NCBI GenBank assembly: GCA_024641015.1
Contig: JAHEDU010000009.1
Location: 1-43,918, forward strand
Origin: Micrococcales bacterium
Lineage (GTDB): Bacteria > Actinomycetota > Actinomycetes > Actinomycetales > Microbacteriaceae
Length of the DNA stretch: 43,918 nucleotides
Direction: 5' to 3'
How positions within the stretch are numbered: the stretch's first letter is position 1; each line of letters begins with the position of its first letter. A program made the position numbers and the translations under genes. Shown piece by piece: positions 1 through 7,371 of this stretch. A model generated the notes under the pieces. The model was not told where the DNA came from. It saw nothing but the letters and a program-made list of their open reading frames with translations, and ran no database searches.

Positions 1-425
1 TTGCCGGTCTTCGCATCGGTTATGGCATAGGACACCGCGCGATCTTCCAGGCAGCGACCGCGACAGCAATCCCGATGGTCGTCACCGAACAGGCGCAACG
101 GGCGGCGCTCGCGGTTCTCGCCCACAACGACGAGGCCATGCGGATCGTCCACGACATCTGCGAACGACGTGACGCTGTGTGGAATTCCCTCGTTGAACAG
201 GGTTGGGATGTTCCGCGGCCCCACGGAAACTTCGTGTGGCTTCCCACCGGTGACAACACGGCCACCGCCAACGAAATTTTGGAAGAGGACGGCATCATCG
301 CGCGAGTGTTCGCGGATGAAGGAATCCGCGTCACGATTGGCGAGCCCGAATCGGTGAACAAATTCCTCGCCTCGACGGCACGAATCGTCGCCGCCAACCT
401 GCACCGACCGACCTCGAACGGCTAG
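1..425 (+). CDS. HisC-like aminotransferase, C-terminal part (5' end outside window)
   Basis: This is the C-terminal ~140 residues of a fold-type I PLP-dependent aminotransferase of the histidinol-phosphate/aromatic aminotransferase family. The frame is open from base 3 with no start, so the gene begins upstream of the window. AGLRIGYG at the very start is the segment that follows the PLP-binding lysine in this family, so that lysine lies outside the window. PHGNFVWLPTG and the terminal GIRVTIGEPESVNKFL stretch are typical of HisC/Pat C-termini. The stop codon TAG (423-425) is embedded in the -10 element of the next gene. Whether the enzyme serves histidine or aromatic amino acid synthesis cannot be told from this part. 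Lying ahead of a branched-chain dehydrogenase operon, a role in amino acid transamination fits. Confidence 0.85.
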   Translation, partial: AGLRIGYGIGHRAIFQAATATAIPMVVTEQAQRAALAVLAHNDEAMRIVHDICERRDAVWNSLVEQGWDVPRPHGNFVWLPTGDNTATANEILEEDGIIARVFADEGIRVTIGEPESVNKFLASTARIVAANLHRPTSNG

Positions 426-434
426 TCTGGAACC
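423..434 (+). promoter_or_regulatory. Leaderless promoter -10 for E1 alpha
   Basis: TAGTCT at 423-428 is followed by a 6-base gap and ATG at 435. There is no Shine-Dalgarno sequence, and a start point 6-7 bases after the hexamer would put the first transcribed base on the A of ATG. The hexamer begins with the stop codon of the upstream aminotransferase gene. The same arrangement recurs across the window. Confidence 0.6.
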
Positions 435-1547
435 ATGCCGTACACCGAGGCGACACTTCAGTTGCTGTCCACCGACGGAACTCTCGTCGAGTCTGACCGC
501 ACCGCCGAATACCGCGCGCTCGTCGATCGTTTGACCGACGACCACCTGCGCTTGTTCTATCGCGAAATGGTCACGACCCGCCGATTCGACATTGAGGCCG
601 GAAACCTGCAGCGCCAGGGCCAGCTCGCGCTGTGGATCCCCAGCCTTGGCCAGGAAGCGGCACAGGTTGGTTCCGCCTTCGCGACGCGACCGCAGGACAC
701 CATCTTCCCCAGCTACCGCGAACACTCAATCGCCCGAATCCGCGGAATCGACCCGATTCACATCATCGAACTTCTTCGCGGTGTCACGAACGGCGGCTGG
801 AACCCGAACGACTCGAGGTTCCGTCTGTACACGCTCGTTCTCGGAACACAGACCCTGCATGCCACGGGTTATGCAATGGGCATCCAGTTCGACGGCAAGG
901 TCGGCACCGGCGACCAGTCCGCCGACGAAGCCTGCATCGTCTACTTCGGCGACGGCTCGTCGTCAGAGGGTGACGTCAACGAGGCTCTCGTCTTCGCTCA
1001 GTCGTACCAAACCCCGCAGGTCTTCTTCCTGCAGAACAACCAGTACGCAATTTCGGTGCCTGTCGTTCGCCAGTCGCGGAGCCCGCTGTACTTGCGCGGT
1101 GAAGGTTTCGGCATCGAGTCGTACCAGATTGACGGAAACGACGTCCTCATCTCGTACGCCGTCACGCGTTTGGCGATGGACGAAGCTCGCGCCGGTCACG
1201 GACCCCGATTCATCGAGGCACAAACGTACCGACTTGGCGCGCACACCACCAGTGATGATCCGACGAAATACCGCGAAAGCTCGGAGGAGGATTACTGGAA
1301 GCAGCGCGACCCCATTGCCCGCTTCGAGAAGTTCCTTCGCTTCCGCGGCGAATCGGACTCCTTCTTTGAGCAGGTTCGCCAGGAAGGCGAGGAACTCGCC
1401 GCCGACATTCGACGCAAGACGGTGGAATTGACGCCCCCGCCGATGGACGTCATCTTCGACCACGTCTACACCGACGCCCACCCGGTCACCGCTGCCCAGA
1501 AGAAGTGGCTGCAGGAATACGAAGCATCGTTCGGAGGTCAGGCGTGA
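435..1547 (+). CDS. bkdA: Branched-chain 2-oxoacid dehydrogenase E1 alpha subunit
   Basis: This is the alpha subunit of a heterotetrameric thiamine-diphosphate E1, which decarboxylates branched-chain 2-oxo acids and, with E1 beta, reductively acylates the lipoyl group of E2. The 370-residue length is normal for the family. The ThDP motif is clear: GDG at residues 172-174 and NN at 201-202. Conserved PSYREHSIA (92-100) and the phosphorylation-loop-like YRLGAHTTSDDP segment are also present. The stop overlaps the GTG start of E1 beta, so the two are translationally coupled. Actinobacteria normally use a homodimeric AceE for pyruvate dehydrogenase, so this separate E1 alpha/E1 beta pair is more likely branched-chain specific. 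Substrate choice remains inference; pyruvate or acetoin cannot be excluded. Confidence 0.87.
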   Translation: MPYTEATLQLLSTDGTLVESDRTAEYRALVDRLTDDHLRLFYREMVTTRRFDIEAGNLQRQGQLALWIPSLGQEAAQVGSAFATRPQDTIFPSYREHSIARIRGIDPIHIIELLRGVTNGGWNPNDSRFRLYTLVLGTQTLHATGYAMGIQFDGKVGTGDQSADEACIVYFGDGSSSEGDVNEALVFAQSYQTPQVFFLQNNQYAISVPVVRQSRSPLYLRGEGFGIESYQIDGNDVLISYAVTRLAMDEARAGHGPRFIEAQTYRLGAHTTSDDPTKYRESSEEDYWKQRDPIARFEKFLRFRGESDSFFEQVRQEGEELAADIRRKTVELTPPPMDVIFDHVYTDAHPVTAAQKKWLQEYEASFGGQA

Positions 1548-2521
1548 CCGAAAACCTCTCGATGGCAAAGGCCATCAACCTCGGACTTCAGCGCGCAATG
1601 CGCGAAGACGATCGCGTCATCCTCATGGGTGAAGACATCGGAACTCTCGGTGGCGTCTTTCGCGTGACCGAGGGACTCAAGAACGAATTCGGTGAGAACC
1701 GCGTGCTCGACACCCCGCTCGCCGAGTCCGGAATCGTCGGAACGGCGATTGGAATGGCGATGCGCGGTTACCGTCCCGTCTGTGAAATCCAGTTCGACGG
1801 TTTCGTCTTCCCCGCCTTCGACCAGATCGTTTCGCAGTTGGCCAAGCAGACTTCGCGCCACCAAGGGACGCAATCGTTCCCCGTCGTCATCCGCATCCCT
1901 TACGGCGGACACATCGGCGCGGTCGAACACCACCAGGAAAGCCCCGAGGCGTACTTCGCCCACACCGCCGGACTGCGCGTTTTGTCACCCGCTACGCCGA
2001 GCGACGGGTACCACATGATTCGCCAGGCGATCCAGTCGAACGACCCGGTTATTTTCCTCGAGCCGAAGGCTCGTTATTGGCCCAAGGGCGATGTCGATTT
2101 CGACGCAACCCCCGCTCCCGCACACCAGTCGCGCGTTGTTCGCACCGGTACCGACGTCACCGTGGTCGGCCACGGCGCGATGGTCGCCATGCTTCTCGAT
2201 GCCGCCGAGGTCGCAGCCGGTGAGGGAATCAGCCTCGAAGTTATCGACCTGCGTTCGCTGTCGCCGATTGATTACGCGCCGATTATCGCCAGCGTCGAAA
2301 AGACCGGGCGACTCGTCGTTGCGCAGGAAGCACCCGGACAGGCGTCGGTCGGATCCGAGATTGCCGCCACCGTTGCTGAGGCCGCGTACTACTTCCTTGA
2401 AGCGCCCGTCCTTCGCGTCAGCGGTTTCGACACCCCGTTCCCGCCCGCCAACCTCGAAGGCACCTACCTTCCCGATGTCGACCGCATCCTCGACGCCGTC
2501 GACCGAGCGAGAGGGTTCTAG
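1544..2521 (+). CDS. bkdB: Branched-chain 2-oxoacid dehydrogenase E1 beta subunit
   Basis: This is the beta subunit (325 residues) of the same E1, a transketolase-fold protein that completes the ThDP active site and docks to E2. The GTG start at 1544 overlaps the E1 alpha stop (GTGA). An in-frame extension back to 1505 lies inside E1 alpha and is rejected. Visible motifs are GEDIG near residue 28, DTPLAESGIVG, the RIPYGGHIGAVEHHQESPEAY active-site region split around GGHIGAVEHH, and a C-terminal transketolase domain beginning near residue 190 (VVRTGTDVTVVGHGAM). It is followed after 3 bases by the E2 gene. These three consecutive genes form a standard alpha-beta-E2 operon. The dihydrolipoamide dehydrogenase (E3) is not in the window and is presumably shared. 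Confidence 0.88.
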   Translation: MTENLSMAKAINLGLQRAMREDDRVILMGEDIGTLGGVFRVTEGLKNEFGENRVLDTPLAESGIVGTAIGMAMRGYRPVCEIQFDGFVFPAFDQIVSQLAKQTSRHQGTQSFPVVIRIPYGGHIGAVEHHQESPEAYFAHTAGLRVLSPATPSDGYHMIRQAIQSNDPVIFLEPKARYWPKGDVDFDATPAPAHQSRVVRTGTDVTVVGHGAMVAMLLDAAEVAAGEGISLEVIDLRSLSPIDYAPIIASVEKTGRLVVAQEAPGQASVGSEIAATVAEAAYYFLEAPVLRVSGFDTPFPPANLEGTYLPDVDRILDAVDRARGF

Positions 2522-2524
2522 CTC

Positions 2525-3838
2525 ATGACTGTAGTCAACTTCCCGTTGCCCGACGTCGGTGAAGGCCTCACCGAGGCGGAAATCGTCCAGTGGCGCGTTA
2601 AGGTCGGCGACACCGTAGCAATTAACGACATCCTCGTCGAGATTGAAACCGCGAAGTCACTCGTCGAACTTCCCAGCCCGTTCGCCGGAACCATCGTTGC
2701 GTTGCTCGCGGCCGAGGGCGACACCGTCCCCGTCGGCACTCCGATTATCCAGGTGGATTCCGAAGGCGGAGTCCCCGCACCGCTTCACCCCGCACCCGAA
2801 CCGGCTGCGGCTCCCGCGCCGGCAGCCAAGACGGAACAGGCAGCCGAGCCCGTCCTCGTCGGTTACGGCAGCACCGGCCACGTGACGTCGCGCCGCGGAA
2901 ATCGCACCGCACCGGCTCCGTCAGCTTCGCCCGCCATTGCTGACGCCGCGCCCGTTGCGGGAGTTCCCGCCGCGGGAACTCCGGTTCTGGCAAAGCCCCC
3001 GATTCGCAAGATGGCCAAGGAACTGGGCGTTGACCTGACCAAGGTGATTGCCACGGGTCCGAACGGCGAAATCACCCGCGAGGACGTCGTGCGCCAGTCC
3101 GAGGTCAAGACGGTGTTCCGCAACGTCGAGACCCCCGAATGGCCGAGCGAGCGCGAGGAGTACATTCCCGTCAAGGGAGTGCGCAAGGCGATCGCGACCG
3201 CGATGGTCAAGTCGAAGTTCGAGGCCCCTCACGTGTCCGTGTTCGTCGACGTCGACGCCACCCGCACGATGGACTTCGTCAAGCGCCTCAAGTCATCCCC
3301 CGACTTCCAGGGCATCCGCGTCTCGCCGCTTCTCGTCATGGCTCGCGCGGTTATCTGGGCGGTTCAGCGAAACCCCACGGTGAACTCGTCGTGGACAGAC
3401 AAGGACATCATTGTTCACCACTACGTGAACCTGGGTATCGCAGCAGCGACCCCTCGCGGATTGATTGTGCCGAACGTCAAAGAGGCGCACACGCTCAACA
3501 TGAAGCAGCTCGCGATCGCGCTCGAGGATCTCACGATCACCGCCCGCGACGGCAAGACGACTCCGGACGACATGTCGAACGGGACCATCACCATCACGAA
3601 CCTCGGTTCGTTCGGCGTAGACACCGGAACCCCGATCATCAACCCGGGCGAGGTGTCGATTGTGGTGCTGGGAACCATCAAGCAGAAGCCGTGGGTTGTC
3701 GACGGAAATATCGAGCCGCGATTCGTCACGACGATCGGAGCCTCGTTCGACCACCGAGTCGTTGACGGTGACGTCGCCAGCCGTTTCCTTGCTGACATCG
3801 CGTCGATCATCGAAGAACCCGCGCTTCTCCTCGACTAG
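2525..3838 (+). CDS. bkdC: Branched-chain 2-oxoacid dehydrogenase E2 (dihydrolipoyl acyltransferase)
   Basis: This is the E2 core of the complex, which transfers the acyl group from lipoamide to CoA. Domains in order: a single lipoyl domain (residues ~3-78) with the lipoylated lysine in ETAKS at residue 44; an Ala/Pro-rich linker; a peripheral subunit-binding domain (~155-195, [19 protein letters not shown]); a second short linker; and the catalytic acyltransferase domain to the end. The catalytic DHRVVDG motif has His 410 and Asp 414 near the C-terminus. The length, 437 residues, is normal for a one-lipoyl-domain E2. It starts 3 bases after the E1 beta stop. No terminator hairpin is evident downstream before the next promoter. 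Confidence 0.9.
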   Translation: MTVVNFPLPDVGEGLTEAEIVQWRVKVGDTVAINDILVEIETAKSLVELPSPFAGTIVALLAAEGDTVPVGTPIIQVDSEGGVPAPLHPAPEPAAAPAPAAKTEQAAEPVLVGYGSTGHVTSRRGNRTAPAPSASPAIADAAPVAGVPAAGTPVLAKPPIRKMAKELGVDLTKVIATGPNGEITREDVVRQSEVKTVFRNVETPEWPSEREEYIPVKGVRKAIATAMVKSKFEAPHVSVFVDVDATRTMDFVKRLKSSPDFQGIRVSPLLVMARAVIWAVQRNPTVNSSWTDKDIIVHHYVNLGIAAATPRGLIVPNVKEAHTLNMKQLAIALEDLTITARDGKTTPDDMSNGTITITNLGSFGVDTGTPIINPGEVSIVVLGTIKQKPWVVDGNIEPRFVTTIGASFDHRVVDGDVASRFLADIASIIEEPALLLD

Positions 3839-3865
3839 CGTTTTGCGGAAATCACGCCACGCGCA

Positions 3866-3877
3866 TAGCGTGGAGTC
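3866..3877 (+). promoter_or_regulatory. Leaderless promoter -10 for small membrane protein
   Basis: TAGCGT at 3866-3871, a 6-base gap, then ATG at 3878. No ribosome binding site precedes the start. Confidence 0.55.
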
Positions 3878-4150
3878 ATGAACCCGCTATTGCAGCTTGC
3901 CGCCGACGCCCACGAGGCCGGACTTGGCTTCTGGGACGAGGTGTGGTCAATCGTCTTCGACCCGGCGCACATCACGGCTGAACTGGTGTGGAACGTTGTG
4001 TTTGACGTCTTCTTCGTCTCGCTGTTGTACGGAATCGTCTTCAAGCGCCTCATGCTGCCGCGCCTTCGCCGTGAAATTCACCGCGAAATTGACGAGGAAC
4101 ACGGCATCGACCCGCACGACCCGCTCGACCACTCGGACCACAAGCACTAA
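3878..4150 (+). CDS. Small single-pass membrane protein, His/Asp-rich tail
   Basis: I do not recognise this 90-residue protein. It has a short N-terminal segment, one hydrophobic stretch (about residues 36-53, LVWNVVFDVFFVSLLYG), then a positively charged linker (KRLMLPRLRREIHREI), which places the C-terminus in the cytoplasm by the positive-inside rule. The tail is rich in Asp and His and ends in DHSDHKH, which could bind a metal ion. It has its own leaderless promoter and lies between the branched-chain dehydrogenase operon and the cysteine-poor ribosomal protein cluster. Codon use resembles that of the neighbours. A metal-related role is only a guess from the His-rich tail and the neighbouring zinc-independent ribosomal proteins. 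Confidence 0.7.
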   Translation: MNPLLQLAADAHEAGLGFWDEVWSIVFDPAHITAELVWNVVFDVFFVSLLYGIVFKRLMLPRLRREIHREIDEEHGIDPHDPLDHSDHKH

Positions 4151-4167
4151 CTCGGTTTGTGTGGGCG

Positions 4168-4207
4168 CGCGAATTCGCGTACCCTTGAGAGGTTGCGCGT
4201 TAACGCG
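4168..4207. promoter_or_regulatory. Pair of perfect 12-bp palindromes upstream of rpmB
   Basis: Two perfect palindromes share the plan CGCG-4 A/T-CGCG. CGCGAATTCGCG is at 4168-4179 and CGCGTTAACGCG at 4196-4207, with centres 28 bases apart. They lie 91-130 bases upstream of rpmB in the only sizeable gap here. They could be operator half-sites for a dimeric regulator, or simply reflect words common in this genome. They do not resemble the A/T-rich Zur box known from mycobacteria and streptomycetes. Confidence 0.35.
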
Positions 4208-4216
4208 TGCACGCCG

Positions 4217-4276
4217 TGGCCGAGTCACCCGATTCGGTCGCAGACAAGTGATCTTGGGTGAGGGCTCGTACCTCAC
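4217..4276 (+). promoter_or_regulatory. Structured 5' leader of rpmB-rpmG-rpsN
   Basis: Two hairpins can form ahead of rpmB. The first pairs CCGAGTC (4220-4226) with GATTCGG (4231-4237) over an ACCC loop, extendable by G-U and G-C pairs at its base. The second pairs GTGAGG (4258-4263) with CCTCAC (4271-4276) over a 7-base loop. An AAGGAG ribosome binding site follows about 10 bases later. Pairing was done by eye. The leader could be autoregulatory or merely spacer. Confidence 0.35.
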
Positions 4277-4297
4277 GGTAACTACAAGGAGAAAACC

Positions 4298-4534
4298 ATG
4301 GCAGCAGTGTGCCAGGTGACTGGAGCCGTTCCCGGTTTCGGACACACCATTTCGCACTCGCACCGTCGCAACAAGCGTCGGTTCGACCCGAACATCCAGA
4401 AGAAGACCTACTACGTGCCGTCGCTTGGCCGCAAGGTGACCCTCACCCTGTCGGCTAAGGGCATCAAGGTCATCGACGCTCGCGGAATCGACGCAGTCGT
4501 TCGCGAGATGACCGCTCGTGGGGTGAAGTTCTAA
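4298..4534 (+). CDS. rpmB: 50S ribosomal protein L28, zinc-independent (C-) form
   Basis: L28 of the large ribosomal subunit, 78 residues. The N-terminal MAAVCQVTG and the conserved [18 protein letters not shown] block identify the family. Only one cysteine (residue 5) remains, so the zinc-binding cysteine set of the C+ form is absent. AAGGAG lies about 8 bases upstream of ATG. The stop shares one base with the rpmG start (TAATG), showing coupling. In Streptomyces and Mycobacterium, the cysteine-lacking L28-L33-S14 set is an alternative zinc-sparing cluster under Zur control. Here no Zur box of that type is visible, so the set may be constitutive. Confidence 0.95.
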   Translation: MAAVCQVTGAVPGFGHTISHSHRRNKRRFDPNIQKKTYYVPSLGRKVTLTLSAKGIKVIDARGIDAVVREMTARGVKF

Positions 4535-4704
4535 TGGCTAAGAAAGCACAGGACGTACGTCCCATCATCAAGCTCCGTTCGACGGCAGGAACCGGGTACA
4601 CCTACGTGACCCGCAAGAACCGTCGTAACACCCCCGACCGTCTCGTCCTCAAGAAGTACGACCCGGTTATCCGTAAGCACGTCGAATTCCGTGAGGAGCG
4701 CTAA
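4534..4704 (+). CDS. rpmG: 50S ribosomal protein L33, zinc-independent (C-) form
   Basis: L33, 56 residues, reading [19 protein letters not shown] at the start and ending in VEFREER. The core [19 protein letters not shown] is the L33 signature. There is no cysteine at all, so this is the zinc-free form. Its ATG overlaps the rpmB stop by one base, and rpsN begins 3 bases after its stop. The gene is short and easily missed by length-filtered gene finders. Confidence 0.95.
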   Translation: MAKKAQDVRPIIKLRSTAGTGYTYVTRKNRRNTPDRLVLKKYDPVIRKHVEFREER

Positions 4705-4707
4705 ACC

Positions 4708-5013
4708 ATGGCGAAGAAGAGCAAGATTGCGCGCAACGAACAGCGCAAGGTGATTGTCGCCCGTTACGCGACCAAGCGTCTCGAGCTCAAGAAGGCACTC
4801 GTCGACCCCAAGTCGACCGCCGAAGAGCGCGAAGCCGCCCGCCTCGGACTGCAGAAGCTTCCCCGCGATGCATCGCCGATCCGCGTTCGCGGTCGCGACG
4901 CAATCGACGGCCGCCCCCGCGGTTTCCTGTCGAAGTTTGGTATCTCGCGTGTCCGTTTCCGTGAAATGGCACACCGGGGCGAATTGCCGGGCGTTAAGAA
5001 GTCTTCTTGGTAG
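4708..5013 (+). CDS. rpsN: 30S ribosomal protein S14, long zinc-independent form
   Basis: S14 of the small subunit, 101 residues. This is the long type, with the insertion [23 protein letters not shown] and the C-terminal [33 protein letters not shown] region (motif residues ~70-101). The short S14 usually encoded in the spc operon carries a CxxC zinc motif; this protein has no cysteine. It is the last gene of the rpmB-rpmG-rpsN cluster, and HU follows after 70 bases with its own ribosome binding site. Confidence 0.95.
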   Translation: MAKKSKIARNEQRKVIVARYATKRLELKKALVDPKSTAEEREAARLGLQKLPRDASPIRVRGRDAIDGRPRGFLSKFGISRVRFREMAHRGELPGVKKSSW

Positions 5014-5083
5014 TGTGAAGTGCGGTTGACGTAGGAAACTACTGACACCACACCCCCTATCAAGTCACTACAGGAGGACTCGA

Positions 5084-5356
5084 ATGAACCGATCCGAGCT
5101 CGTGGCCGCAATCGCTGCCAAGACCGGTCAGACCCAGACTGGCGTTAACGCTGTTCTGGATGCCCTTTTCACCACGGTTGCTGGCGAAGTTGCCAAGGGC
5201 AACAAGGTCACCATCCCCGGCTGGGTCGCGTTCGATCGCACCCACCGCGCCGCTCGTCAGGGTCGTAACCCTCAGACGGGTGCCACCATCCAGATCGCCG
5301 CTTCCAAGAGCGTCAAGGTCTCGGCTGGTTCGAAGCTCAAGGCTGCTGTCAAGTAG
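5084..5356 (+). CDS. hup: DNA-binding protein HU
   Basis: Histone-like HU, 90 residues, a homodimeric nucleoid protein that bends DNA. MNRSELVAAIAAKTG is the usual N-terminus. The DNA-binding arm region RTHRAARQGRNPQTGATIQI contains the RNP(Q/K)TG signature whose proline intercalates into DNA. There is no Lys/Ala-rich extension of the mycobacterial HupB type. A strong AGGAGG (5072-5077) lies 6 bases before ATG, making this one of the clearly leadered genes in the window. A strong intrinsic terminator follows directly. Confidence 0.95.
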   Translation: MNRSELVAAIAAKTGQTQTGVNAVLDALFTTVAGEVAKGNKVTIPGWVAFDRTHRAARQGRNPQTGATIQIAASKSVKVSAGSKLKAAVK

Positions 5357-5372
5357 TTTTTGCTTTCACGAG

Positions 5373-5400
5373 AAGGGGCGGAGGAAACTCCGCCCCTTTT
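5373..5400 (+). terminator. Intrinsic terminator after hup
   Basis: An 11-base perfect stem (AAGGGGCGGAG with CTCCGCCCCTT) closes on a GAAA tetraloop at 5384-5387, and TTTT ends at 5400. It lies 17 bases after the hup stop and 22 bases before the next promoter hexamer. Confidence 0.9.
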
Positions 5401-5421
5401 CTGTTGCCCAGTTTCGCTCGG

Positions 5422-5433
5422 TAGGCTCGATGC
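5422..5433 (+). promoter_or_regulatory. Leaderless promoter -10 for copD-ctaG
   Basis: TAGGCT at 5422-5427, a 6-base gap, then GTG at 5434. No ribosome binding site. The identical hexamer and gap precede dcd, chorismate mutase and the LAETG protein. Confidence 0.6.
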
Positions 5434-7371
5434 GTGAGCAGGCAACGGATTCTGGCGGTCGTCGGTCTCGTCGTTGTCGGGCTTCTCGGTCTGGGGTTCG
5501 CCCTCGAGTTGGGCGGAGCCGCCCACGAAGTCGCGCTCGTTGACCCCGGCGTAGTGGTCCGTTGGGGCACACCAATCGCCAAGTTCCTCGTATCCGCCTC
5601 GATGGCGCTGGTCATCGGTGGGCTTGCCGTCCGACTGTTCGCCTTGCCCCCGGGCACGGCCGCGGACCGTGTGGGCGCGGTGACGCTGGCCGCTTCCGTC
5701 GTGTGGTCCTTGTCGATGGTCGCCTACGGCTTCTTCACATTCCTCACCGTGTACGGCGCGCCCGCCAGTCTCGACGCGGGATTCGACGCGAGCCTTCAGT
5801 ACTTCCTGACGGAAACCAACCTCGGCACGCTTCTCGTCATCATCTCGGCGATGGTCGCTGTGACCACGCTCCTGCTTGCGCTGACTCGGTCGTGGTTCTG
5901 GGGTGCCGCAACCTTCCTCCTCGCAGTCGCAACCGCCTGGCCGTTCGCCGAAATGAGCCACTCGGGCGGAACGGCATCGCACGGAATGGCGGTCAGCGCG
6001 CTCGTCTTGCACATCGTGTTCGTGTCGATGTGGACAGGCGGGCTCGTCGCCGCGATCGTTGCGATGGCGGCCGGCGCCGACCGGTCCACGGTGCTTCACC
6101 GCTACTCGTCGATCGCGTTGCTGTCGATCTCAATCGTCGCGATCACCGGAGTTGCCAGCGCAGTTGTGCGCATCGGCTCGTGGGACAAGCTCGTTTCGGC
6201 ATACGGAATCATCGTGCTGCTCAAGGTCGTGGTGACGGTCATTCTGGCGCTGCTCGGTGTGCGCTGGCGACGATCTGTCCTTCCGAAACTTGATACCACC
6301 CGGGGAGTCGTGTCCTTTGCGTTGTTGGAAACGGCGTTGCTCTTGTTCGTCGTCGGACTCGCGACGGGACTTGCCCGAACCGCAACTCCGGCCTCGAACG
6401 AACTGACCGGTGAGCTGAGTCCCGCTGAGATTCTCACGGGAAGGGAAGTGCCCGACCCGTGGACGTGGACGACCGCGGTGACCGAATGGCGGATTGACCT
6501 GATCTGGGGACTCTTCGCGGTCTTCACCACGATCTTCTATCTGTGGGGCGCGATTCGACTTCGACGCCGAGGCGATTCGTGGCCGATTTCGCGCACGATT
6601 CACTGGACATGGGCAATGGCCGTTCTGGTCTATGCGACGAGCGGTGGCGTGGCCGTGTACGGCGAATACCTGTTCAGTGCACACATGATCGAGCACATGC
6701 TCCTCACGATGCTCGTGCCCGTCGGAATCGTCCTGTCCGCACCCGTGACTCTCGTCGCTCGCGCTATCGAGGTTCGAAAAGACGGTTCGCGGGGAATGCG
6801 CGAGTGGTTCCTCGGAATCGTGCACTCCAAGTGGGTCGGACTGGTCGGGCACCCGCTGATCTCAACCGTCGTCTTTGCCCTGTCACTGATGGTGTTCTAT
6901 TACTCGCCACTGCTGTCGTGGGCGACAACCACCCACCTCGGGCATCAGTGGATGGTGTTGCACTTCCTCACCTCCGGCTATCTGTTCGTGCAGGCCCTCA
7001 TCGGCGTCGACCCGAGTCCGCACCGCACCGCATATCCGATTCGCATGATCCTGCTGATGGCCACGATGGGCTTCCACGCTTTCTTTGGGCTGTCACTCAT
7101 GACGGGAACAGGTTTGTTGTTGCCCGAATGGTTCGGTGCGATGGGTCGAACGTGGGGCGATTCACCACTCGTCGACCAGCAAATCGGTGGCGGAATCGCG
7201 TGGGGAATCGGCGAATTGCCGACTCTCATCCTGTCGGGACTCGTCATTCTGTCGTGGATTCGGTCGGACGAACGCGACGCGAAGCGACTCGACCGCCAGG
7301 CAGTGCGCGACGGTGACGCCGACCTCGAGGCGTACAACGCGATGTTGGACAAGATGTCGAAGCGCGGTTAG
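5434..7371 (+). CDS. CopD-CtaG fusion: copper transport / cytochrome c oxidase assembly membrane protein
   Basis: A 645-residue multi-pass membrane protein. The N-terminal half (about 1-325) is a CopD-like copper transport domain with many transmembrane helices and a conserved MSHSGG... HGMAVSALVLHIVFVSMWTGGL region rich in His/Met. The C-terminal half (about 350-625) is a CtaG/caa3-type cytochrome oxidase assembly domain with FSAHMIEHMLLTMLVP, a potential copper-handling His/Met cluster. This fusion is common in actinobacteria and is thought to deliver copper to cytochrome oxidase. The GTG start at 5434 is supported by the TAGGCT element 6 bases before it. Its TAG stop (7369-7371) overlaps the stop of the convergent gene in the tetramer TTAG. 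Confidence 0.88.
   Translation: MSRQRILAVVGLVVVGLLGLGFALELGGAAHEVALVDPGVVVRWGTPIAKFLVSASMALVIGGLAVRLFALPPGTAADRVGAVTLAASVVWSLSMVAYGFFTFLTVYGAPASLDAGFDASLQYFLTETNLGTLLVIISAMVAVTTLLLALTRSWFWGAATFLLAVATAWPFAEMSHSGGTASHGMAVSALVLHIVFVSMWTGGLVAAIVAMAAGADRSTVLHRYSSIALLSISIVAITGVASAVVRIGSWDKLVSAYGIIVLLKVVVTVILALLGVRWRRSVLPKLDTTRGVVSFALLETALLLFVVGLATGLARTATPASNELTGELSPAEILTGREVPDPWTWTTAVTEWRIDLIWGLFAVFTTIFYLWGAIRLRRRGDSWPISRTIHWTWAMAVLVYATSGGVAVYGEYLFSAHMIEHMLLTMLVPVGIVLSAPVTLVARAIEVRKDGSRGMREWFLGIVHSKWVGLVGHPLISTVVFALSLMVFYYSPLLSWATTTHLGHQWMVLHFLTSGYLFVQALIGVDPSPHRTAYPIRMILLMATMGFHAFFGLSLMTGTGLLLPEWFGAMGRTWGDSPLVDQQIGGGIAWGIGELPTLILSGLVILSWIRSDERDAKRLDRQAVRDGDADLEAYNAMLDKMSKRG

Noticed and set aside
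4211-4250. tRNA-like text (GCCGTGGCCGAGT...) upstream of rpmB
   Set aside because: No complete cloverleaf, anticodon arm or T-loop (TTCRA) could be folded; only a local hairpin.
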